From Secundilactobacillus collinoides DSM 20515 = JCM 1123 (GTDB lineage: Bacteria; Bacillota; Bacilli; Lactobacillales; Lactobacillaceae): DNA of 64,000 nucleotides. The DNA is taken from assembly GCF_001435975.1 (NCBI RefSeq), contig NZ_AYYR01000009.1:51672-115671 (forward strand), given 5' to 3'. The position numbers were made by a program, and so were the translations under genes. The first letter of the stretch is position 1; every line of letters begins with the position of its first letter. The notes under the pieces are model-generated. The model saw nothing but the letters and a program-made list of their open reading frames with translations. It searched no databases and was not told the DNA's origin. Positions 26,242-33,783 of this stretch are shown in pieces.

Positions 26242-27435
26242 ATGAAGGATTTTAGTTTTAAGAACGCGACCGACATTCGGTTTGGTAAGAATCATATTGA
26301 CAATGAGTTACATGACGCTGTTTCACAATATGGGGACAACGTACTGTTTATTTATGGGGGTCACTCCATTCAAAAATCCGGTTTGTATGACCGGGTTAAA
26401 GAATTACTGAAGGATCTCAATATTGTTGAGCTTGGCGGGGTTGAACCTAATCCAAAGATCAGTTCCGTTCGCGACGGGCAGAAATTGGCACAGGACAATA
26501 ATGTTGACGTGATTTTGGCCGTTGGTGGTGGTTCGGTCATTGATGCAGCCAAAGTCATTTCATCTGCTAAGTTCTATAACGGCGATGCTTGGGATTTGGT
26601 CGTTAACGCAAACGGTGCTGACAGCTACAAGCTGAGTCAGTTACCAATCGTCGACATTCTTACTTTGTCAGCCACTGGGACTGAAATGAACCATAATGCG
26701 GTCATCTCGAACCCTGAAATCAACCAAAAAATCGGAACTCGGGTGCCTGAGACACCAGCCGTTTCGTTTTTGGATCCAGAGTTAACGGAGACCGTTCCTG
26801 CTCGTCAGACTGCTGCTGGCTCCATCGACATCATGAGTCATTTAACGGAACAGTATTTTGACCGTGATGACAGTAACGACGTTTCAAAGGGTATGATCGA
26901 AGGTTTGATGCAAACGGTTATTAAGTGGGCACCAATTGCCATTAAAGACCCTAAAAACTACGATGCTCGTGCCAACCTCATGTGGTCATCGACCATGGCA
27001 TTAAACGGCATTGTGAGTGTTGCCAACGTGACGGGCTGGACTGTTCACCCATTAGAACACGAACTGTCCGCCTACTACGATATCACCCACGGTATTGGTC
27101 TTGGAATCCTCACTCCGCGTTGGATGAAAAAGGTCATTCAAGACGAAACAACTTTGCCATTGTTTGCCCGTTTAGCACGAAACGTTTGGCATTTGACTGG
27201 TGACGATGATCTGGTGTTGGCTAAGCAGGCCATTCAAAAAACGTACGAATGGAATGCTTCTTTAGGCGCCGAGATGACGCTGCCCGACGTCGGTATCAAT
27301 GAGGAGACCAAGTTTGCAACGATGGCAGACGCTGGCGTTAAGGAAGGCCAGCTGGAAACTGCGGGCTATATTAAGTTGACACCTGATGATGTGGTCGCCA
27401 TCTATAAAGATTCAATGACGCCGGAAACGTTTTAG
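26242..27435 (+). CDS. Iron-containing alcohol dehydrogenase (BdhA/YqhD-like)
   Basis: This group III metal-dependent alcohol/aldehyde dehydrogenase, 397 residues, probably uses NADPH. It has the nucleotide-binding VGGGSVIDAAKV near residue 94 and the metal-site segments with SATGTEMN and HPLEHELSAYYDITHGIGLGIL, which carries the conserved histidines. It resembles butanol dehydrogenases and YqhD, which reduce a wide range of aldehydes. The physiological substrate is unknown. It is monocistronic with its own palindromic operator and terminator. Confidence 0.92.
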   Translation: MKDFSFKNATDIRFGKNHIDNELHDAVSQYGDNVLFIYGGHSIQKSGLYDRVKELLKDLNIVELGGVEPNPKISSVRDGQKLAQDNNVDVILAVGGGSVIDAAKVISSAKFYNGDAWDLVVNANGADSYKLSQLPIVDILTLSATGTEMNHNAVISNPEINQKIGTRVPETPAVSFLDPELTETVPARQTAAGSIDIMSHLTEQYFDRDDSNDVSKGMIEGLMQTVIKWAPIAIKDPKNYDARANLMWSSTMALNGIVSVANVTGWTVHPLEHELSAYYDITHGIGLGILTPRWMKKVIQDETTLPLFARLARNVWHLTGDDDLVLAKQAIQKTYEWNASLGAEMTLPDVGINEETKFATMADAGVKEGQLETAGYIKLTPDDVVAIYKDSMTPETF

Positions 27436-27566
27436 ACACAACAAATCCCGTGACTGAATTGACCACAAACGTTGAGATCGTTCACCCAACTGCTGCTATG
27501 CTGAGCGACTCTTTGACGGCTTAATAGCTCATCATGATTAATCTTGTTTAAACAGAATCAGATAGT

Positions 27567-27604
27567 AAAGGCCAAGTATTCAAACCGAATGCTTGGCCTT
27601 TTTT
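27567..27604 (+). terminator. Terminator after the alcohol dehydrogenase gene
   Basis: AAAGGCCAAG and ATT pair with AAT and CTTGGCCTTTTTT around a short loop. The stem is strong and lies 131 nt after the stop codon. Confidence 0.85.
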
Positions 27605-27724
27605 CGACAATTCTTGTTTTTTTGTACATCTAAAAGAGAGCGCTGCCATTTTGTTTGCTCAACCCATGCTCAATATGCTACATTTAACATAATAAGGGCA
27701 AACTACACACAGGGGGGAATCGCT

Positions 27725-28543
27725 ATGAAAGGGAAGCTTATCGTTGGGGTGCTGGCGCTGCTTGTTGGGGGTGTCGCGCTGGGAGCTGGCCAGCCGCAGG
27801 TTAACGCGGCGACCACTTATAAAGTTGTGAAGACAAAGACGTATAATGACGTGCCGTTTCACGCGAAGGACGTTAAAAAGACGGCCTACATGTGGAATAC
27901 TGCGCACACAAAGAAATTGCATAATCTAAAAAATTATCCGAAAACAACCTGGTACCTGTCGAAAAGTATTAAGTTACAGGCCGGTAAAAAGTCGGGTATT
28001 TACTATCAAGTCATCAACAATACCGGGAAGGTCAGCGGCATCGTTTGGCGCAGCTATTTAACCAAGGGAAATAATCCAAGCGATAAGCTGGCGAAGAACG
28101 CTGAAGTATTGTCATACGGTGGCGGTTTAGCGGGCATTAAATCAGCTCGTGAGGCGGCCACACTGCAGGTCGATATTTTGGCGTTGTTCCCTGGAACTTT
28201 GCTGAACACATCATTATCGACGGATGCGCGAACGGACCTCAACGCGGGCATTAATTCTGCGGCCAAATACTCAAAAACGGATACAAATAAAAAAGCGGTC
28301 GGAATTTTCTCGCCGTTTAACTGGACGACCGTCAGCAGCAAAACATCCTACACCGCGCAAGTGACTGCCGAACTGGTAAAACAGGGCTACACGACGACTA
28401 AACGTGCAGGGTACAAAGGCTGGCAAATCGGAATCTATGCCACACCGCACGGGTATGACAGTTCAACGTACAAGACCTGGACCTCAGGGTATGGGTCATG
28501 GGGCATTTACTTAGTGCCGACTAGCGATTTATTGACAAAATAA
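27725..28543 (+). CDS. Secreted protein with SH3-like cell-wall-associated domain
   Basis: The first 27 residues are a signal peptide (MKGKLIVGVLALLVGG, then a cleavable Val-Asn-Ala). The mature part begins with a domain of about 85 residues, running from YKVVKTKTYNDVPFHA to WRSYLTKG, that resembles the SH3-like/GW-type cell-wall-binding modules common in lactobacilli. The C-terminal 150 residues, ending near YGSWGIYLVPTSDLL, are unassigned. ATG 27725 is chosen because GGGGGG lies 8-10 nt upstream and the signal peptide starts there. An earlier in-frame start at 27593 would run through the preceding terminator. It likely acts at the cell surface. Confidence 0.8.
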   Translation: MKGKLIVGVLALLVGGVALGAGQPQVNAATTYKVVKTKTYNDVPFHAKDVKKTAYMWNTAHTKKLHNLKNYPKTTWYLSKSIKLQAGKKSGIYYQVINNTGKVSGIVWRSYLTKGNNPSDKLAKNAEVLSYGGGLAGIKSAREAATLQVDILALFPGTLLNTSLSTDARTDLNAGINSAAKYSKTDTNKKAVGIFSPFNWTTVSSKTSYTAQVTAELVKQGYTTTKRAGYKGWQIGIYATPHGYDSSTYKTWTSGYGSWGIYLVPTSDLLTK

Positions 28544-28547
28544 AGAG

Positions 28548-28628
28548 TGGGACAAAAGCCGATTTCACCACTCAATAAAAGCGCTCCTAGCTGATAATCC
28601 CAACTTGGATTTTTAGCTAGGAGCGCTT
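28548..28628. repeat. TGGGACAAAAG repeat element with 14-bp hairpin
   Basis: TGGGACAAAAG (28548-28558) is followed by AAGCGCTCCTAGCT (28579-28592), complementary to 28615-28628. An inner AATCC/GGATT hairpin surrounds CAACTT. It is the second copy of the element at 7379-7457, with unrelated stem sequence. It could end transcription of the secreted-protein gene, but there is no strong T run. Confidence 0.6.
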
Positions 28629-28729
28629 CTGCGGTTTATGCGTAGGGACTTGTTACAGGTTTAAGCCAGATAATCTGGACGCGCCAAATTTGTAATGATA
28701 CTTGTCCGTAGGCGTATTTTACCCAGCCT

Positions 28730-29383
28730 TTACATGTGGGTAAAATTCGGCATCTCATCAATCAGAAAACTGGTTTCAAAATCACCTTCATGTTGCAGAT
28801 ACTGTTTGCCGAAGTTATCGATCAAACCGTGAAAATCTTGCGCCATTTCAAACGTAAATATGCTCGGCAGAGAAATTTGTTGTTTCAAATGCGGATAACT
28901 GTCAGTGTGCTCGTAGCCCAAGTGGGTAAACAGTCGGCGCGCGTACGTGTCAGCAATGAAATCGGGTTGGTCGAAAATGTAAACGAGATAGTCGTCGGCG
29001 GTTTCATTGCCAACGCCGGGCAGCTTTAGCAGTTGCGGTCGCAGGGTGGCGCGGTTGTCCAGCCAAATTTGGTGATAGTTCCAATTACGGTCTTCAAACC
29101 ACTGAAAAACGTTGTGAATCGCTTTAGATTTATTTTTGAAGAAGCCGCTGGGTCTAATGAGGTCGATCAGATCGTCTTGGGAGAGCGCAAGCAGTTTTTG
29201 CGCGTCCATCTGGGTGGCGTTCTTAAGATTGACAAGCGATTTATCAGCGTTTCGCCAATATGTGTTCTGTACCAAAATCGCACCAACGATGATGTCACGT
29301 TTGGTGTCGGAGGGCCACCAGCCGGATGGTCCCATGTGGGCACTCATAATTTGGTAAAGTTTGGTTAGATCAACGGTCGGCAT
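28730..29383 (-). CDS. HhH-GPD DNA glycosylase, MagIII-like
   Basis: This 217-residue protein belongs to the endonuclease III superfamily. It has the helix-hairpin-helix LPGVGNETA (121-129) and the catalytic aspartate in IADTYARR (Asp145). Glu127 replaces the catalytic lysine of true endonuclease III, and the C-terminal iron-sulfur cysteines are absent. This pattern fits monofunctional glycosylases such as MagIII, which remove 3-methyladenine. The start is set at 29383, where GAAAGGAA lies 8 nt upstream. Upstream in-frame codons run into the neighbouring adaA gene, which it overlaps by 14 bp. Its pairing with alkylation-repair genes supports the role. Confidence 0.82.
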   Translation of the reverse strand: MPTVDLTKLYQIMSAHMGPSGWWPSDTKRDIIVGAILVQNTYWRNADKSLVNLKNATQMDAQKLLALSQDDLIDLIRPSGFFKNKSKAIHNVFQWFEDRNWNYHQIWLDNRATLRPQLLKLPGVGNETADDYLVYIFDQPDFIADTYARRLFTHLGYEHTDSYPHLKQQISLPSIFTFEMAQDFHGLIDNFGKQYLQHEGDFETSFLIDEMPNFTHM

Positions 29384-29936
29384 GTTGGTGTTCCTTTCGA
29401 TATTGTCTGGGTGTGGCGTGAAATTTTGTTTTAAAGGTGGTCGTGAAGTAGGGCACGTTCGGCAGCCCAGCATCGGCAGCAATCCAGTTGACGGACTGTG
29501 ATGTTGATGCCAGCAATCTGGCTGCTTCAGTTAACCGCAGTTCGGTTAATTTTTGTTGGGGCGTGATGCCGGTCACCTGTTTGTAGGTGTGGCGTAAATA
29601 GGAGGTCGAACCGTGTACATATGCGGCTAAAGTTGTCATGCTGAGCGGTTCTTTGAAATGTGCGCTCAAAACTTGGTCGATCTCTGTTACCCAGAGCTGG
29701 TTATTTACGGGGTGACCAGTCGGTGCACACCGTTTACAAGGTCGAAAGCCCGCAGCAATGGCCTCTTGCGGACTCGTAAAAATTTGGATGTGGTCTTTTT
29801 TAGGCAGTCGCGATGCGCACGAAGGGCGACAGAAAATATGCGTCGTTGTGACGCCGTACCAGAAAACATCGTCAAATTGACGGTCGTTTTGTTGAATTGC
29901 TTGCCAGCGACGGGCGGTTAATCGATGTTCAGTCAT
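29370..29936 (-). CDS. adaA: AdaA-type methylphosphotriester-DNA methyltransferase/regulator
   Basis: This adaptive-response regulator takes methyl groups from DNA phosphotriesters onto a zinc-bound cysteine and then activates repair genes. The four zinc cysteines are clear: IFCRPSC (Cys36, Cys40) and FRPCKRC (Cys67, Cys70), with Cys36 the expected acceptor. Residues 80-188 form an AraC-type HTH region. ATG 29936 is preferred over the in-frame ATG at 29945 because GAGGAGGG abuts the latter. It overlaps the MagIII-like gene downstream and is divergent from the methyltransferase gene at 30073. Confidence 0.92.
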   Translation of the reverse strand: MTEHRLTARRWQAIQQNDRQFDDVFWYGVTTTHIFCRPSCASRLPKKDHIQIFTSPQEAIAAGFRPCKRCAPTGHPVNNQLWVTEIDQVLSAHFKEPLSMTTLAAYVHGSTSYLRHTYKQVTGITPQQKLTELRLTEAARLLASTSQSVNWIAADAGLPNVPYFTTTFKTKFHATPRQYRKEHQHADR

Positions 29937-30072
29937 GGATGACATCCCTCCTCTTTAATAATTCTAATCATAACGCAAAATGGGTGAACATAGGGTGATA
30001 GGAGATTAGAAAACCAGATAGTGAAACTTTTTCTATCCAATATTTGCTACACTTGTTCGTGGAGGTGAGGTT

Positions 30073-30576
30073 ATGACAACCTATTATCAAACACAGCTCC
30101 CAGTAAACGGGCAGTTGACCTGGTTAGCTGGGACAGCAACCGAACTTGTTTTTGTGGGAACACCTGGAAATATCGCTGACACACCGGTCAGCTTTTTGCC
30201 TAAGATCACGTTCGTTGAGGGCGTGCCACCAATTTTAACTGAGACAGCCGCGGCGCTCACAGCTTATTTTAACGGGCAAACAAAAAAGCTTCGCTGTCCC
30301 GTAACCTTCGTTACTGGGACTGTCCTGCAGCGACAAGTCTGGCAATATCTGTTAACCAGCGTTCAATACGGGACACGGTTGACCTACAGCCAACTCGCCG
30401 AAAAAATCGGCAAACCCAAGGCAATCCGTGCAGTTGCCACAGCAGTCGCGAAGAATCCGCTGCTGTTTGTGCTGCCCTGTCACCGTGTTGTGCGTAAAGA
30501 CGGCAGCGTGGGAGAGTATCGCGGTGGAATCGCCCTTAAACAACACTTACTAAACATAGAACAGCAAAACAGCTAG
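30073..30576 (+). CDS. ogt: Methylated-DNA-protein-cysteine methyltransferase (Ogt/AdaB)
   Basis: This suicide enzyme repairs O6-methylguanine by transferring the methyl group to its own cysteine, here Cys136 in LPCHRVV. The helix-turn-helix TYSQLAEKIGKPKAIRAV and the C-terminal EYRGG motif are as expected for a 167-residue Ogt. GGAGGTGAGG (30061-30070) supports the start. It faces adaA across 136 bp, as in the divergent or operonic ada-type clusters of Bacilli. Confidence 0.94.
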   Translation: MTTYYQTQLPVNGQLTWLAGTATELVFVGTPGNIADTPVSFLPKITFVEGVPPILTETAAALTAYFNGQTKKLRCPVTFVTGTVLQRQVWQYLLTSVQYGTRLTYSQLAEKIGKPKAIRAVATAVAKNPLLFVLPCHRVVRKDGSVGEYRGGIALKQHLLNIEQQNS

Positions 30577-30646
30577 AAACGCCACGAAACCGGCCTATCC
30601 TATTGCTTTTCTGGTACAATAGAACTAAGGGAAGGGAAGGATCGTC

Positions 30647-31609
30647 ATGGTTACAATTCGAGACATTGCCAAGCGTGCTGGCGTATCGGTATCGACCGCG
30701 TCACGAGCGTTAAACAATCATCCGAAAATCAGTCAAAAGACCCGCGATAAAATCCAGGCACTGGCTGACGAAATGGGTTACATGCCAAACTACAATGCAA
30801 AAAACCTGACCAATGGCGTTTCTAACGCGATTGGGGTGGTGTTTCCACCTGGTGAACTGAGTCCGGCATCCAACCCGTTTTACGTGGATATATTAATGGG
30901 CATCAATGAAGAACTGCGGGCGCGCAACGGCGTGCTGTCCGTAGCAATCGCCAATACCATGGCAGAGTTGACTGCCAACGTTGAATCACTGATCAGTCAG
31001 GGGCTGATCCGCTATTTCGTGTTGCTGTATTCCAAGAGCAACGATCCTGTGATCAAGTTGCTGCGGGCACAAAAAGTCAACTACGTGGTCATTGGGGATC
31101 CAAACGCTGACGATGAGTGTTACGTGAACAATGATAATCAATTGGCAGGCCAAAAAGCCGGCGAGTATTTGATTCATAAATTTGAAACCAAACGCACGCT
31201 TTTTGTGGAGTCAGATCCGGAACAGGGATTTGAACGCAAACGGCGGATGGGTTTTCAAAAAGCGATGGCGGCTGCTGAGGTACCAACCGAAGTGTTGAAA
31301 CTGCCTAAACAAAGTGAATTCAGATTAGACCAAGCAGTGGCCCAGTTCTTAACGACCCGGTCGACCATTGAAGGCATCGTCACAACTGATGATGCGCTTG
31401 GGTTGATGATCTATCAGCTTTTATGGCGACAATTGAACCGCGATGTACCGTTGATCAGTTTTAACCGGAACCGGTCGAACAACTTTTTGATGGGAGAATC
31501 AGTCCGGTTTGTGGAATTGTATCCACAGAGTATGGGAGCAGCTGCGGTACGTGTCTTGTTTGACCCGCAGAAACGGTCGGAGATGATTCCGTTTACAATT
31601 GAACGGTAA
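30647..31609 (+). CDS. LacI-family repressor, probable maltose regulator
   Basis: This 320-residue LacI/GalR protein has the N-terminal DNA-binding segment TIRDIAKRAGVSVSTASRALN and a periplasmic-binding-protein-like effector domain. An extended -10 TGGTACAAT at 30612-30620 and AAGGGAAGG at 30628-30636 precede it. The next genes are a maltose permease and maltose phosphorylase, and two near-palindromic TGCAA-N4-TTGCA sites overlap the promoter between them. It is therefore probably the MalR-type repressor of that unit, relieved by maltose or a derivative. Direct evidence for the effector is lacking. Confidence 0.9.
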   Translation: MVTIRDIAKRAGVSVSTASRALNNHPKISQKTRDKIQALADEMGYMPNYNAKNLTNGVSNAIGVVFPPGELSPASNPFYVDILMGINEELRARNGVLSVAIANTMAELTANVESLISQGLIRYFVLLYSKSNDPVIKLLRAQKVNYVVIGDPNADDECYVNNDNQLAGQKAGEYLIHKFETKRTLFVESDPEQGFERKRRMGFQKAMAAAEVPTEVLKLPKQSEFRLDQAVAQFLTTRSTIEGIVTTDDALGLMIYQLLWRQLNRDVPLISFNRNRSNNFLMGESVRFVELYPQSMGAAAVRVLFDPQKRSEMIPFTIER

Positions 31610-31836
31610 CCTAGTTCAATGTGCATAGCGGCAAGGCAACAGGTGGCCTTTTATAGCAAATCAGCTCTGAGTAAGGCGTTCGAAACAACCAACTTGTAAC
31701 ATGCAATTTTTGATCTAGGGCTGGTTGGCAACCGATTTATGAAACAAAAAAAGTTGAAAAAAAGTTATACGGCTATAATGCCCAACGTGGCGGGAAAAGA
31801 GTGACTTTCGTTTCCCGTCATTTTTAAAAAAATTAA

Positions 31837-31897
31837 TGCAACCGGTTGCATTATTGTGCAAGCGGTTGCATAATATGGGTTGTAGAAAACGTTTGCA
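31837..31897 (+). promoter_or_regulatory. Maltose promoter with two LacI-type operators and a cre-like site
   Basis: TGCAACCGGTTGCA (31837-31850, a perfect palindrome) and TGCAAGCGGTTGCA (31857-31870) are spaced 20 bp centre to centre. They contain a promoter, TTGCAT (31846-31851)-N17-CATAAT (31869-31874). AGAAAACGTTTGCA (31884-31897) matches 12 of 14 positions of the CcpA cre consensus. Repression by the neighbouring LacI protein and catabolite control are both likely. TATAAT at 31774-31779 could be a second upstream promoter element. Confidence 0.75.
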
Positions 31898-31931
31898 ATT
31901 ATTTTCGCTTAATCTTCGAGGAGGGATTCAT

Positions 31932-33347
31932 ATGGCACAATCAGCAACAGATGTCGCTGACGGGACGGCTAAGAAAACGACGTCCAAAAAAGATTTATTG
32001 CCATCATTGCCAACCAGCACGATTTTCCTGATTAATTTCGGGTTCCTAGGTGTGCAAATGGCGTTTCAACTTCAAAGCACTAACATGGGGCGGATCTTCC
32101 AAACCTTAGGTGCTGATCCTAACAATCTCGGGTTCTTCTTCATCCTGCCGCCACTGGCCGGGATGGTTGTTCAACCACTTGTTGGGTATTTCTCAGACCG
32201 GACTTGGATGCCTAAGTTGGGTCGTCGGATTCCGTACCTGTTGATTGGTGCGGTCGTTGCCATGATCGTCATGTTCTTACTGCCAAACGCTGGTAGTTTC
32301 GGTTTCGGTTATGGGTCGTTAGCAGCGCTGTGGTTTGGTGCCATTACCCTGTTATTCATGGATCTATCATCAAACGTTGCCATGCAGCCATTCAAGATGA
32401 TGGTTGGTGACATGGTTAACGAAAAACAAAAAGGGTTCGCTTACTCCATCCAAAGTTTCGCTTCCAACGCCGGGGCTTTGTTAGCAAGTATCTTCCCATT
32501 TGCTTTGACTGCTTTAGGAATCGCCAACGTCGCTAAGAAGGGGACTGTTCCTAACTCAGTTATCTGGTCCTTCTACGCCGGCGCCATCATCCTGTTACTC
32601 TGCTGCCTGTTGACCGTCTTCCGTGTTAAAGAATATGATCCAGACACTTATGCAAAGTACCATGGTATTGCTGACAACAGCAACCACAAAGGCATTTTTG
32701 AAGCCTTGAAATCAGCACCTAAAGTCTTTTGGACGGTTTCAGTTGTTCAATTCTTCTGCTGGATGGGCTTCCAATACCTCTGGACTTACGCAACTGGCGC
32801 CATCGCTTCTAACGTTTGGCACACCGCCAACGCTTCATCAGCTGGCTACCAAGCTGCTGGTAACTGGTACGGGGTTATGTCAGCCGTTCAATCAATCGCT
32901 GCCGTTATCTGGGCACTGGTTCTTTCACGGGTCGGCAACAACCACCACAAGATTTTCTACTCAGCTAGTTTGATCATGGGTGGTATCGGCTTTGGGTCGA
33001 TCTTCTTCATCCACGATAAGTACACACTGTTCATTTCATTTATCTTGATTGGCTGCGCATGGGCTGCTATGAACGCCTTCCCATTCACTTTCTTGACCAA
33101 CGCCATCGAAGACTCAGAAAACATGGGGACTTACTTAGGCCTGTTCAACAGCAGTATCTGCTTGCCACAAATCGTTGCTTCAATCGCAAGTTTTGCCATC
33201 TTCCCACTGTTAGGCTCACACATGCCTACGATGCTCTTACTCTCAGGAATCTTCCTGATTATCGGTGCCGTCACAGTTGGTATCGTTAAAGAAGTTTGGG
33301 CGCGCAAGTCAGATGCACAAGAGGAACCTGCTGATACTGAAAACTAG
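31932..33347 (+). CDS. MFS/SLC45-type disaccharide (maltose) permease
   Basis: This is a 471-residue transporter with 12 predicted membrane helices. The loop motif DRTWMPKLGRRIPYLLIG and the overall pattern match the SLC45/sucrose-maltose proton symporters of lactobacilli. ATG 31932 follows GAGGAGGG (31918-31925). Upstream in-frame codons overlap the operators. Context (LacI regulator, maltose phosphorylase) points to maltose uptake. Codon bias indicates strong expression. Confidence 0.88.
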   Translation: MAQSATDVADGTAKKTTSKKDLLPSLPTSTIFLINFGFLGVQMAFQLQSTNMGRIFQTLGADPNNLGFFFILPPLAGMVVQPLVGYFSDRTWMPKLGRRIPYLLIGAVVAMIVMFLLPNAGSFGFGYGSLAALWFGAITLLFMDLSSNVAMQPFKMMVGDMVNEKQKGFAYSIQSFASNAGALLASIFPFALTALGIANVAKKGTVPNSVIWSFYAGAIILLLCCLLTVFRVKEYDPDTYAKYHGIADNSNHKGIFEALKSAPKVFWTVSVVQFFCWMGFQYLWTYATGAIASNVWHTANASSAGYQAAGNWYGVMSAVQSIAAVIWALVLSRVGNNHHKIFYSASLIMGGIGFGSIFFIHDKYTLFISFILIGCAWAAMNAFPFTFLTNAIEDSENMGTYLGLFNSSICLPQIVASIASFAIFPLLGSHMPTMLLLSGIFLIIGAVTVGIVKEVWARKSDAQEEPADTEN

Positions 33348-33783
33348 TCTTGGTGCATTAACCATGTTTGACTGCCGGTCAGCCTGGGACAGTGAACCTT
33401 TAAATGGTATCAGACCACAATGACACGCTGCCCTGAGCCGGCAGACAACATTGGGTCGCCAGAAGTTAATTTTCTTACGGTTTCACAACCAGTGAAGCGT
33501 GCCATTTAGCTAGTTTTATATGGTGGCAGCGTGGCCGCAAAACACGTTGCCAAAGCCAGTAAACAACCAAGTATTTTTTCAAATAAGTAAACACCCCCAC
33601 AACAGCCGTGTTGAACCGATACAAACAAATGAAGACGCTTAATCACCCCATTCATTTTCCGGTTTGACCGGCTGTGTGTGGTCAAATAGCAAGCATTTCA
33701 ACAAAAAAAGTCTCAACAACCAAAAGTAAAACAGCGCAAAGTACTGAACAACAGTACAAAACAATCAAGGAGGACTCACCTTT
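33348..33783 (+). other. Intergenic spacer inside the maltose unit with a stem-loop
   Basis: No gene is seen in these 436 bases. CTGCCGGTCAG (33372-33382) pairs with CTGAGCCGGCAG (33433-33444, one bulge), forming a large hairpin without a T run. It may be a processing or stabilising structure between permease and phosphorylase mRNAs, or a remnant of a lost gene. AAGGAGGA at 33768-33775 belongs to the phosphorylase gene. Confidence 0.45.

Noticed and set aside
27593-27724. A longer N-terminus for the secreted protein
   Set aside because: The upstream in-frame codons run through the preceding terminator, and the signal peptide starts at 27725.
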